Source: Leucobacter sp. 7(1)
GTDB lineage: Bacteria > Actinomycetota > Actinomycetes > Actinomycetales > Microbacteriaceae
Assembly: GCF_900163635.1 (NCBI RefSeq)
Contig: NZ_FUID01000004.1
Span: forward strand, 62,001 to 126,000
Reading direction: 5' to 3'
DNA length: 64,000 nt
Shown: positions 1 through 7,810 of the stretch, one piece after another
Position numbering within the stretch: the first letter of the stretch is position 1
Layout of the letters: the number at the start of each line of letters is the position of its first letter
Position numbers and translations under genes: made by a program
The notes under the pieces: model-generated
The model's database searches: none
What the model saw: only the letters and a program-made list of their open reading frames with translations
What the model was told of the DNA's origin: nothing

Positions 1-481
1 TGTCGCCCGGGTCGTCGAGCTCGAATTCATCGATGCAGATGAGGCGGGCACCCTGCAAGACGCCGACGGCACCCGCGTAACCGAGCGCGCCCACGAGTGC
101 CGTGTACTCGATGAACGTTCCGAAGTATTTGCGACCGGCCGTGGCATGCCAGGTCGCCGCGAGGAGGTGGGTCTTGCCCACGCCAAAGCCACCGTCAAGG
201 TAGACGCCAGGCTTGGGTGCCTCCACTGGGGCCGCCTGCTTCTTGCGCCCGAACCCGAAAAGACCACCGCTGCGCGCCGCGGGAGCACCGGATCCGGCAA
301 ACGCCTGCAGGAGGTCCCGCGCTTCCGCTTGAGACGGGTGATCGGGATCCGGTCGGTACGACTCGAAGGAGGCGTGATCGAACTGTCGTGGCGGCACCAG
401 TGTCGCCACGATTTCTGTTCCCGAGATTGTGGGCCGTCGATCGACGAGGCGCGCGGCGCTGTGCTGCTGTTCAGTGGACAT
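1..481 (-). CDS. zapE: ZapE/AFG1-type ATPase (3' end outside window)
   Basis: Only the first 160 residues are present; the rest lies left of base 1. AFG1/ZapE proteins are P-loop ATPases, and bacterial ZapE is linked to the division ring. A Walker A motif (GGFGVGKT, residues 97-104) is followed by HLLAATW, and a Walker B strand LICIDEFE lies at about 147-154, as is usual in this family. The ATG at 481 lies 6 bases after the stop codon of the hydrolase gene upstream on the same strand, so the two are probably co-transcribed. No clear Shine-Dalgarno sequence precedes it; TAGACT lies 8 bases upstream. The family call is firm; the cellular role is inferred from the family. Confidence 0.9.
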   Translation of the reverse strand, partial: MSTEQQHSAARLVDRRPTISGTEIVATLVPPRQFDHASFESYRPDPDHPSQAEARDLLQAFAGSGAPAARSGGLFGFGRKKQAAPVEAPKPGVYLDGGFGVGKTHLLAATWHATAGRKYFGTFIEYTALVGALGYAGAVGVLQGARLICIDEFELDDPGD

Positions 482-487
482 CGCGAA

Positions 488-1696
488 TTAGTCTAGCCGC
501 ACGGGCGGTGTGGGGAGTTCCCCGCGCCAGGCTGGACGCGGCAGGGCACGTACAAACTGTTCGGTGGCCCGCTCCCACGACTCCGGATCCGTATTCCAGA
601 GCCGCACGTGCTCCCCCTCGCGCTGCAGCCGCAGCTGAACAAGTTCTGGCCGGGCCGCAGCCAACTCCTCGGCTCCGGCACTCGGGACAAACGTGTCCCC
701 GCGGCTTGCGTGAATCAGCGTCGGGACCTGCAACGCCTCGGCCACACGCTCGGGGCTCAGACTGGGAAAGTCGATGCCACCGGGCTCCCCGGCCTTCACG
801 AGACCCCGCTGCAGGAGCTCGATCCCAACCTCCGCAAACGGGCGCGGAACCGGCACCCCCGCGGCCTGATGCCGCAGCAACGCAGGCCAATCGACCGCGG
901 GCGAGTCCAAGATGAGTCCGTCAATGAGCGCCGCATACGGACCCGTCGTGGCGGATCGCAGCACCGCGGTTCCGCCCATCGACCACCCGAACAGCGTCAC
1001 ACGTTCGGCCCCGCGACGCCGCACTTCTGCGAGCGCAGCATCGACGTCCCGACTTTCGGCAACCCCGACACCGTAGCGCCCAAACTCGCCCCCTGGGGCT
1101 CCTGGGTCGTTGCGGTAGGAAATGACAAGACTCGAGACGCCCGCTCGGGCCAACGGCGGCACGCCGCGAAGCGTCTCTTCGGGAAGTGCCCCACGTCCGT
1201 GTACGTGCACTGCCCAGCGTCCTCGCTTGGCGCGGCGCGGTCGCAGCACCCAGGCCTCGGCATCGCCCAGCTCGGTGGGGTAGGTGATCCGCTCGCAACT
1301 GAGTCCCAATGCTTCGGGATCCGAGTACCACCACCCTGTCAGTCGGCCGCGCAGTCCCGGTGTGAGGCTCCCCCGATCCACCTGAAGTACTTCTCGCGCC
1401 GTGCCATCGACACCCTGCTGCGCGACCGGACCTAGGCGCGCGTGCCCGTGACCCCTGTCAAAAAGCAAGGAGTACTGCCCGGGGAGTTCCGCGTGGTGCC
1501 CGGTCAGCCACACAAGCACTCGTTCACCGTCCCGGGAAATCCGTGTCACGGTGACGGGCTCGGCTGCCGTGAGTTCAGGCGTGACCACTCGGCGCGCCAG
1601 CGCCGTTCCGCCCGCGAGCAGTCCCGCGGCACCCACCGCCACCGCGCCGACACCGATTCCGATCGCGCGACCCACCGCCCGTTCCCAGTTCCGCAT
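488..1696 (-). CDS. Membrane-anchored alpha/beta hydrolase
   Basis: A 402-residue protein with one N-terminal hydrophobic segment (about 11-33) that could anchor it in the membrane with the catalytic part outside. The nucleophile elbow GWSMGG (Ser239) is preceded by the strand RVTLFG. HVHGRGA near 164-170 may form the oxyanion region, and EGEHVRLW near the C-terminus supplies the likely catalytic His. This is the serine hydrolase fold; the substrate (ester, peptide or lipid) cannot be told. The frame stays open upstream to 1948, but the ATG at 1696 was chosen because GGAAGG lies 7 bases before it and the hydrophobic anchor starts there. It ends 6 bases before zapE, suggesting one transcript. 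Confidence 0.85.
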   Translation of the reverse strand: MRNWERAVGRAIGIGVGAVAVGAAGLLAGGTALARRVVTPELTAAEPVTVTRISRDGERVLVWLTGHHAELPGQYSLLFDRGHGHARLGPVAQQGVDGTAREVLQVDRGSLTPGLRGRLTGWWYSDPEALGLSCERITYPTELGDAEAWVLRPRRAKRGRWAVHVHGRGALPEETLRGVPPLARAGVSSLVISYRNDPGAPGGEFGRYGVGVAESRDVDAALAEVRRRGAERVTLFGWSMGGTAVLRSATTGPYAALIDGLILDSPAVDWPALLRHQAAGVPVPRPFAEVGIELLQRGLVKAGEPGGIDFPSLSPERVAEALQVPTLIHASRGDTFVPSAGAEELAAARPELVQLRLQREGEHVRLWNTDPESWERATEQFVRALPRPAWRGELPTPPVRLD

Positions 1697-1804
1697 ACCG
1701 TCAACCTTCCCCGACCCTGCCCGAGTGGCGCACCCCGACACACCGCCGCCGCGGTGATCCGACGCTCCGCGGCGTGGCTTCGCCCGATGATTCACAGAGA
1801 ACTC

Positions 1805-1810
1805 TAGTCT
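1805..1810 (+). promoter_or_regulatory. -10 box (TAGTCT), leaderless start of DUF3000 gene
   Basis: TAGTCT ends 7 bases before the GTG at 1818, and no Shine-Dalgarno sequence intervenes. A transcript starting 7 bases after the box would begin on the start codon. The same layout recurs at other genes in this window. Confidence 0.5.
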
Positions 1811-1817
1811 CACGAGT

Positions 1818-2450
1818 GTGATGGCAATGATCGGCGGACCCACGCTCGAATTCAGCGTCGCCGCCGAACAGCTGAGGACTGCGCGGCTGCGTAGCGAGCT
1901 CGTGTGCCAGGAGATCGCGCCCCCCGAGCGGGTGGCACCAGACTCCATGGCCCTCGCTGCTGGAGTGGCGCGTGGTCCCCGTCGCGGTCACGCCGCGGAC
2001 ATTGCGTTGGACTCCCCCTATGGCGCGGGCCGGTTGATCCTCATGCATGACCCCGGATCGGTTGAGGAGTGGGGTGGTCCGTTCCGCATTGTGTGTTTCG
2101 CGCACGCACCGCTCGAGCTTGAGATCGGTGTGGATCCCTTCATCTCGGATGTTGCGTGGTCCTGGCTCGTTGACGCGCTGGACACGCGCGAAGCGCGGCA
2201 CACGGCCCTCTCTGGCACCGCGACAAAGACGATTTCAAGCGGATTCGGTACGCTTGAGTCGAGGGGCGATGCCGCTCAAATCGAGCTGCGCGCCTCCTGG
2301 TCGCCGCTCGGCACAGATTTCACCGCACACGCGGAAGCCTGGTCTGAGCTCATTTGCTTGCTCGCCGGACTCCCACACGCGGAGGGAGTCGAATCGATCT
2401 CGGCGCGACGGACGCGCCGGTCACCTGAGGAGCGCAATACCCGTGGTTGA
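1818..2450 (+). CDS. DUF3000 family protein
   Basis: A 210-residue soluble protein of the actinobacterial DUF3000 family, whose biochemical role is unknown. Recognisable parts are the N-terminal helix FSVAAEQLRTARLRSELVCQ, the Arg/Gly stretch near 50-57, and the central segment with WSWLVDALD. The start is taken as GTG at 1818 because a TAGTCT box lies 7 bases upstream; ATGs at 1821 and 1827 are alternatives. Its stop codon overlaps the GTG start of ribonuclease D by several bases, so the two are translationally coupled. This pairing suggests a link to RNA metabolism, but that is inference from position only. Confidence 0.85.
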   Translation: MMAMIGGPTLEFSVAAEQLRTARLRSELVCQEIAPPERVAPDSMALAAGVARGPRRGHAADIALDSPYGAGRLILMHDPGSVEEWGGPFRIVCFAHAPLELEIGVDPFISDVAWSWLVDALDTREARHTALSGTATKTISSGFGTLESRGDAAQIELRASWSPLGTDFTAHAEAWSELICLLAGLPHAEGVESISARRTRRSPEERNTRG

Positions 2451-3630
2451 ACAGTCGGAACTCGAGACCAACTGGTCGCTGATCACCGACGACGAGGGGT
2501 TGCAAGCCGCTGCAGCACTCATTGCCGCGGGAACTGGCCCCGTCGGTGTGGACGCCGAACGAGCTTCGGGCTTCACATACGGCGCTGAAGCGTACCTCGT
2601 GCAGGTGTATCGCCGCGGCACCACGCCCTTCCTCTTCGATCCCGTCGGGATTTCGTCTTTCGCCCCGCTTGCCGAAGTACTCAGCGAGGAGGAATGGATC
2701 CTCCATGCCGCAAGCCAGGACATTCCCTGTCTCGACGAGCTCGGCCTCCACCCCGATCGACTCTTCGACACCGAACTCGCTGCGCGCCTCCTCGGCTACG
2801 ACCGGGTCGGACTCGGAGCCATTGTGGAACAGCTCCTCGGCATCCACCTCGAAAAAGCGCACTCCGCAGCCGATTGGTCCCAGCGTCCGCTGCCCGAATC
2901 CTGGCTGGAATATGCGGCGCTCGACGTGGCCCTCCTGCCGGATCTTCGCGACGCGGTCGCCGCGGACCTCGAGGCTCAGGGGAAAACCGAGTTTGCCCGG
3001 CAGGAGTTCGAGGCCGTACGTACCAAGCCTGCGAAGCCGAAAGCCGCGGAACCCTGGCGCAAGCTCTCCGGTAGCCACGCACTGAAATCGCCCCGGAGCC
3101 TCGCGCTCGCACGCGAGCTGTGGGTGGCCCGCGACGAGCTTGCCCGCGAGCGCGATGTCGCCCCAGGCCGGCTCATCCCTGACTCGTCCGTGGTCTCCGC
3201 GGCCGTCGCGAATCCGCGTTCTAAGAACGATCTATCTCGGCTCGCGACGTTTAAGGGCCGCGCGAGCCGCACCGAGCTGGATCGCTGGTGGCGGGCCGTG
3301 CTCGCTGGGAAGACAACGGAGGATCTCCCGGGCACGAAGCCCCGTGACCCGGACGCGATCCCGCATCACCGAGGCTGGGCGCAGCGCCACCCGGAAGCCG
3401 CGGAGCGTCTCGCGGCCGCACGGGCCGCGGTTGAGGCCGAGGCCGAGCACCAGGGTATCCCGATTGAGAACCTCCTCACCCCGGATCATCTGCGCCGGCT
3501 GGTGTGGCGGCCGCCCGCAGATCCGAGCGCTGAAAATATCGCACTCCGTCTCAGGGAGCTCGGAGCACGGGAGTGGCAAGTTGGAATTGTTGCACCAATT
3601 ATTGCCGGCGCTTTTGTAGACATGCGATAA
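2443..3630 (+). CDS. rnd: Ribonuclease D (DEDD exonuclease with HRDC domain)
   Basis: A 395-residue 3'-5' exoribonuclease of the DEDDy type that trims structured RNAs such as tRNA precursors. ExoI is seen as VGVDAE (Asp37, Glu39), ExoII around Asp93 (SQDIPCLDEL), and ExoIII as YAALD (Tyr157, Asp161). An HRDC nucleic-acid-binding domain follows at about 210-285 (LARELWVARDELARERDVAP). The GTG at 2443 is preceded by GAGGAG at a normal distance and overlaps the end of the DUF3000 gene; the frame is open further upstream inside DUF3000, but that part is its shadow. All acidic residues of the active site are intact. Confidence 0.93.
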   Translation: MVEQSELETNWSLITDDEGLQAAAALIAAGTGPVGVDAERASGFTYGAEAYLVQVYRRGTTPFLFDPVGISSFAPLAEVLSEEEWILHAASQDIPCLDELGLHPDRLFDTELAARLLGYDRVGLGAIVEQLLGIHLEKAHSAADWSQRPLPESWLEYAALDVALLPDLRDAVAADLEAQGKTEFARQEFEAVRTKPAKPKAAEPWRKLSGSHALKSPRSLALARELWVARDELARERDVAPGRLIPDSSVVSAAVANPRSKNDLSRLATFKGRASRTELDRWWRAVLAGKTTEDLPGTKPRDPDAIPHHRGWAQRHPEAAERLAAARAAVEAEAEHQGIPIENLLTPDHLRRLVWRPPADPSAENIALRLRELGAREWQVGIVAPIIAGAFVDMR

Positions 3631-3742
3631 GCAACGCCCCGGTTTTCCGCGAAGTTCCGCCGATCCCTCACGGCATGCCCCAAGAATGAGACTCCGTCCC
3701 TAATATGGAGACAGGCAGATTCACATACCTGATGGAGGCGAA

Positions 3743-4945
3743 GTGGCCGCAATGAGAGATGTCGTGTTCGTGGACGGGGTGCGCACCCCCTTCGGACGCG
3801 CGGGTGACAAAGGCATGTACGCGGGAACGCGCGCCGACGACCTCGCGGTCAAGGCGCTTCAGGGGCTGTTGGCTCGGAATGAGTCGCTCCCCCTCGATCG
3901 CATCGACGATGTCGGGATTGCGGCGACAACCCAGCAGGGCGACCAGGGATTGACACTCGGTCGCACCGTTTCCATGCTCGCGGGCGTGCCGCTGACGGTA
4001 CCGGGTTTCGCCCTGGACCGCATGTGCGCCGGCGCACTGACTGTGGCCTCATTTATGGGTGCCGCAATTGGATCCGGCCAATATGACATTGCTGTTGCCG
4101 GCGGTGTCGAGCACATGGGTCGCCACCCGCTCGGCCTTGACGCGGATCCGAACCCCCGCTTTGTGGCGGAAAAGCTCGTGAGCCCGGATGCACTCAACAT
4201 GGGACTGACGGCTGAGCGTCTCCACGACCGCTTCCCCGCACTCACCAAAGAGCGCGCCGATCGCTTCGGCATGCTGAGCCAGCATAAGGTGCAGGCTGCC
4301 TATGATCGTGGCGACATTCAGGCAGACCTCGTGCCGGTTGCCACCCGCTCAGCCGCAGGCTGGGGCCTCGCTACCGAAGATGAAGGCCGCCGTCCGCAGA
4401 CCACGATGGAGGTACTCGCGGGCCTCAAGACGCCGTTCCGGCCGCACGGCCGCGTCACGGCGGGTACCTCCTCGCCGCTGACCGACGGTGCCACGATGTC
4501 GCTCATGGCCGGCGCTGACACCGCGCGGGAACTGGGACTCAATGCCAAGATGCGCCTCGTTGGATTCGCCTTTGCAGGCGTCGAGCCCGAGGTTATGGGC
4601 CTCGGCCCGGTCCCGTCCACAGAAAAGGCGCTCAAGCGGGCGGGACTGACGATCTCCGACATCGGGCTCTTCGAACTGAACGAGGCCTTCGCCGTGCAGG
4701 TACTCTCCTTCACCGATCACTTCGGCATCGCTGACGAGGATCCCCGCATCAACCCGTGGGGCGGCGCGATCGCGATCGGGCACCCACTCGCGGCATCCGG
4801 CGTCCGGCTGATGATCCAGCTTGCCCGTCAGTTCGCACAGCGCCCCGACGTCCGCTACGGCGTCACCGCGATGTGCGTCGGCCTCGGCCAGGGCGGCACG
4901 GCTATCTGGGAGAACCCCCACTTCGACGGCAAGAAGGGCAAGTAA
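3743..4945 (+). CDS. fadA: Acetyl-CoA C-acyltransferase (beta-ketothiolase)
   Basis: A 400-residue degradative thiolase that cleaves 3-ketoacyl-CoA with CoA to acetyl-CoA and a shortened acyl-CoA, the last step of beta-oxidation. The nucleophile is Cys95 in DRMCAGAL; His347 in GHPLAASG and Cys378 in MCVGLGQG complete the active site, and NEAFA lies near 313-317. The GTG at 3743 follows GGAGG at 4 bases; ATG at 3752 is the alternative. It stands directly before the multifunctional fadB gene (6 bases apart), the two subunits of a trifunctional-type complex. TAATAT at 3701-3706 is a possible -10 element upstream. Confidence 0.95.
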   Translation: MAAMRDVVFVDGVRTPFGRAGDKGMYAGTRADDLAVKALQGLLARNESLPLDRIDDVGIAATTQQGDQGLTLGRTVSMLAGVPLTVPGFALDRMCAGALTVASFMGAAIGSGQYDIAVAGGVEHMGRHPLGLDADPNPRFVAEKLVSPDALNMGLTAERLHDRFPALTKERADRFGMLSQHKVQAAYDRGDIQADLVPVATRSAAGWGLATEDEGRRPQTTMEVLAGLKTPFRPHGRVTAGTSSPLTDGATMSLMAGADTARELGLNAKMRLVGFAFAGVEPEVMGLGPVPSTEKALKRAGLTISDIGLFELNEAFAVQVLSFTDHFGIADEDPRINPWGGAIAIGHPLAASGVRLMIQLARQFAQRPDVRYGVTAMCVGLGQGGTAIWENPHFDGKKGK

Positions 4946-4951
4946 CACAAC

Positions 4952-7087
4952 ATGACTGACTACCGCAGCATCGACTTCGCTCCCCTCCTCGCGGCGTCGG
5001 CCGACGAGGTCATCACCGAGTCCTTCGTGCGAGACGTGGCGCTGCCCTCCGGCGGCACCCTCGCGCTCATCACGCTCGACAACGGCCGCGATCACACACG
5101 GCCCAATACGCTGGGTCCGCGCACGCTCGAAGCGCTCGGACGCGTGCTCGACGAACTCGCGAACCGCGCGTCTGCTGGCGAGATCACCGCCGTTGCAATC
5201 ACCGGCAAGCAGTTTATCTTCGCCGCGGGCGCGGATCTCTCCAAGGTCTCGACGCTCGCGACCGCGGAGAACGCCCGGCTCATGGCACAGTACGGCCACC
5301 ATATCTTGGGCAAACTCAGCACCCTCGGGGTCCCCTCCTTTGCATTCGTCAACGGACTCGCGCTTGGCGGAGCGGTGGAGATCGCGCTGCACTGCAACTA
5401 CCGCACCGTCGATGCCTCGGCCGCTGCCATCGCGTTCCCCGAGGTCTTCCTCGGCATCATCCCGGGTTGGGGCGGTGCAACAATCGTCCCCAACCTGATT
5501 GGGATCGAACAGGCTCTCGAGGTCATTGTCTCCAATCCGCTGAAGAACAACCGCACGCTGAAGCCCAAGCAGGCCACCGAGATGGGGCTCTTCGATGCAA
5601 TGTTTGGCGCAGCGAGCTTCCTCGAGGAGTCGCTTGTGTGGGCGGACGGCGTGCTCACCGGCAAGACCAAGGTCGCCCGCCCGCACGTCCCCGGCAAACT
5701 CGAGCGCCTCACCAAATGGCCGGCAGCAATCAAGATTGCCCGCGACACGCTGAAAGCGCGTATCGGCACCGCGGCGAAGGCCCCCTACCTGGCGCTGGAT
5801 CTGCTGAGCGCCGCGAAGGACAATGACCTTGAGCGCGGTTTTGAGCGCGAGGATGATGCGCTCACCGAGCTCATCGCCGGCGACCAGTTCGTGGCATCGA
5901 TCTACGCCTTCGACCTTGTGCAAAAGCGCGCAAAGCGCCCCGCTGGTGCCCCGGACAAGTCACACGCGAAGCCTGTGCAGAAGGTCGGCGTGATCGGTGC
6001 CGGGCTCATGGCAAGCCAATTCGCCCTGCTCTTCGCACGGAAGCTGCGCGTTCCCGTGGTCATCACCGACCTCGACCAGTCACGCGTCGACAAGGGCCTC
6101 GAATACATCCGAGGCGAGATCGACAAGATGGCAGAGAAGGGCCGACTCAGCTCCGACGATGCAAACCAGGTGAAGGCTCTCGTTAGCGGCACCACCGACA
6201 AGACCCTGTTCGCAGACTGCGACTGGGTCATCGAGGCGGTGTTCGAGGAACTCGGCGTCAAGCAGCAGGTGTTCGCCGAGATCGAGCCCATCATCTCGGA
6301 GACCGCGGTCATCGCAACAAACACCTCCTCGCTCTCAGTTGAGGAGATCGGCGCGAACCTCGCACACCCGGAACGCTTGGTCGGCTTCCACTTCTTCAAC
6401 CCGGTCGCCGTCATGCCGCTCATCGAGGTCGTGAAGACGCCCGCGACGGACGAGGCCACTCTCGCAACGGCTATGGGGGTTGCGCGCAAGCTGGGTAAGA
6501 GCGCCGTGATCACGGCAGATCGCCCGGGCTTCGTGGTGAACCGTCTCCTTGCCAAGGTGATGGGTGAGGCCGCACGCGCGCTCGACGAGGGAACCCCGCT
6601 TCCTGTTGTTGAGCGTTCGCTTGCGCCGATTGGGCTCCCGATGGGGCCGTTCGAGCTCATTGATCTGGTGGGTTGGAAGGTCGCGGCCCACGTGCAGGAC
6701 ACGATGGTTGGCGCGTTCCCGGATCGCTTCTACGCCTCTCCCAATCTGCACGCACTTGCCGACGTCGAGGCGCCCCTCGTGAAGTCGAAGCAGGGCAAGG
6801 TCGAAGATCTCTCCAAGGCCGGGAAAAAGGCGCTGAAGCTCGGCTCCACTGCCGTCACGGAGGCGGAGATCCTGCGCCGCGTCGAAGACGAGCTGGCGGG
6901 CGAGATCAAGATCATGCTCGACGAGGGCGTCGTCGCGGCGGCAGAGGACATTGACCTCTGCCTGATCCTGGGGGCCGGTTGGCCGTTCCAGGCCGGCGGG
7001 GCGACCCCGTATCTCGACAGGGTTGGGGCGAGTGAGCGCGTGTTCGGCGCGACCTTCCACGATCCCAGGATCGCAGCTGCGGGCTAA
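4952..7087 (+). CDS. fadB: Multifunctional enoyl-CoA hydratase / 3-hydroxyacyl-CoA dehydrogenase
   Basis: A 711-residue fusion. The N-terminal third is a crotonase domain: oxyanion segment FAAGADLSK, NGLALGGAVEIAL, and the acid PEVFLGIIPGWGG. The middle is an NAD-binding 3-hydroxyacyl-CoA dehydrogenase Rossmann domain beginning VGVIGAGLMASQFA (about residue 345), with VGFHFFNPVAVMPLIEVV and RPGFVVNRLL. Two C-terminal helical domains follow. It hydrates enoyl-CoA and oxidises the 3-hydroxyacyl-CoA, feeding the thiolase encoded just upstream. The length is typical of FadB/FadJ. Both genes look intact, so the host should degrade fatty acids aerobically; the acyl-CoA dehydrogenase and ligase are not in this window. 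Confidence 0.95.
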   Translation: MTDYRSIDFAPLLAASADEVITESFVRDVALPSGGTLALITLDNGRDHTRPNTLGPRTLEALGRVLDELANRASAGEITAVAITGKQFIFAAGADLSKVSTLATAENARLMAQYGHHILGKLSTLGVPSFAFVNGLALGGAVEIALHCNYRTVDASAAAIAFPEVFLGIIPGWGGATIVPNLIGIEQALEVIVSNPLKNNRTLKPKQATEMGLFDAMFGAASFLEESLVWADGVLTGKTKVARPHVPGKLERLTKWPAAIKIARDTLKARIGTAAKAPYLALDLLSAAKDNDLERGFEREDDALTELIAGDQFVASIYAFDLVQKRAKRPAGAPDKSHAKPVQKVGVIGAGLMASQFALLFARKLRVPVVITDLDQSRVDKGLEYIRGEIDKMAEKGRLSSDDANQVKALVSGTTDKTLFADCDWVIEAVFEELGVKQQVFAEIEPIISETAVIATNTSSLSVEEIGANLAHPERLVGFHFFNPVAVMPLIEVVKTPATDEATLATAMGVARKLGKSAVITADRPGFVVNRLLAKVMGEAARALDEGTPLPVVERSLAPIGLPMGPFELIDLVGWKVAAHVQDTMVGAFPDRFYASPNLHALADVEAPLVKSKQGKVEDLSKAGKKALKLGSTAVTEAEILRRVEDELAGEIKIMLDEGVVAAAEDIDLCLILGAGWPFQAGGATPYLDRVGASERVFGATFHDPRIAAAG

Positions 7088-7107
7088 ACGCTCAACGGCA
7101 TCGGAGT

Positions 7108-7142
7108 GAGGGGTGGTCAGCGCATCGCGCTGGCCGCCCCTC
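7108..7142. terminator. Hairpin terminator between convergent fadB and pentapeptide genes
   Basis: A 16-bp stem (two G-T pairs) with a 3-base loop between the ends of fadB and the pentapeptide-repeat gene. Its right arm reaches into the last codon of the latter. It could stop transcription from both sides; there is no long T run. Confidence 0.6.
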
Positions 7143-7806
7143 AGTCGTCGACGGCGATGCCGAGATGCTGCGCGAACACACGGGTCAGTGACGCCGCCTG
7201 TGTCGAACTGATCGTCGCCCCGCGCAGCGCCTTCGCGTCGCTAATGGTACCGAGAATCGTGAGTCCACGAAGGTCAACGCTACTGAGAGAGGCTGCGTTG
7301 ACCTGTAGGGTCTCGGTGCGGCAATCCTCGAAGGAGACGCCCTCGAGTGTCGCCCCGGTGAGATCGAGCTCTGTGAACACGCAGCCACGGAAGATTACGC
7401 GGGTGAGGCGTGCGGCTCGAAAACCGGCCCAGCCAAACTTGCTCTCCGCGAAGAGCGTCGAGCGGACCTCGCCATCGTGCAGGTCGAGTGCGCCCACCCG
7501 AGATCCGATCAGCTCTACGTCTCGGAGCAGCACGCGCGCACCCCGGATCGTCGGGATATTGAGCCCCTGGAACTGGGTCTCCGTGAAGCGAGAGCCGCGG
7601 AGCGAGAGCGCGTCCCCGGTGAGTCCCCGAAATGAGCACTCGGTGAAGTTCGCTCCGTCAAGGTTGCCCTCACCCAGGTCGAGCTCAGAGAACGCGATAC
7701 CGTCGTGGTCCTCGCGGGCCCCGGGGACCAGCTCACCAGCCGGCTCAAGATGTGGCAGCGTGAGTGGTTCAAGTACCGGAAAACGGGGTGTGCGCCGCGC
7801 GACCAT
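7141..7806 (-). CDS. Pentapeptide-repeat protein
   Basis: A 221-residue protein with tandem A(D/N)LXX-like pentapeptides through its length, for example DLGEGNLDGANFTECSF at about 43-59, ALSLRGSRFTETQF near 66-79, and LDLTGATLEGVSFEDC near 145-160. Such repeats fold into a right-handed quadrilateral beta-helix. Some relatives protect DNA gyrase from quinolones, but most have no known role. The start lies 4 bases after the stop of dxs, suggesting coupled translation. No signal peptide or membrane segment is seen. Function is unknown; family assignment is firm. Confidence 0.85.
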   Translation of the reverse strand: MVARRTPRFPVLEPLTLPHLEPAGELVPGAREDHDGIAFSELDLGEGNLDGANFTECSFRGLTGDALSLRGSRFTETQFQGLNIPTIRGARVLLRDVELIGSRVGALDLHDGEVRSTLFAESKFGWAGFRAARLTRVIFRGCVFTELDLTGATLEGVSFEDCRTETLQVNAASLSSVDLRGLTILGTISDAKALRGATISSTQAASLTRVFAQHLGIAVDD

Positions 7807-7810
7807 AACG

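Noticed and set aside
4349-5923. 524-codon open frame on the minus strand
   Set aside because: It lies across the end of fadA and the start of fadB, both firmly identified on the other strand.
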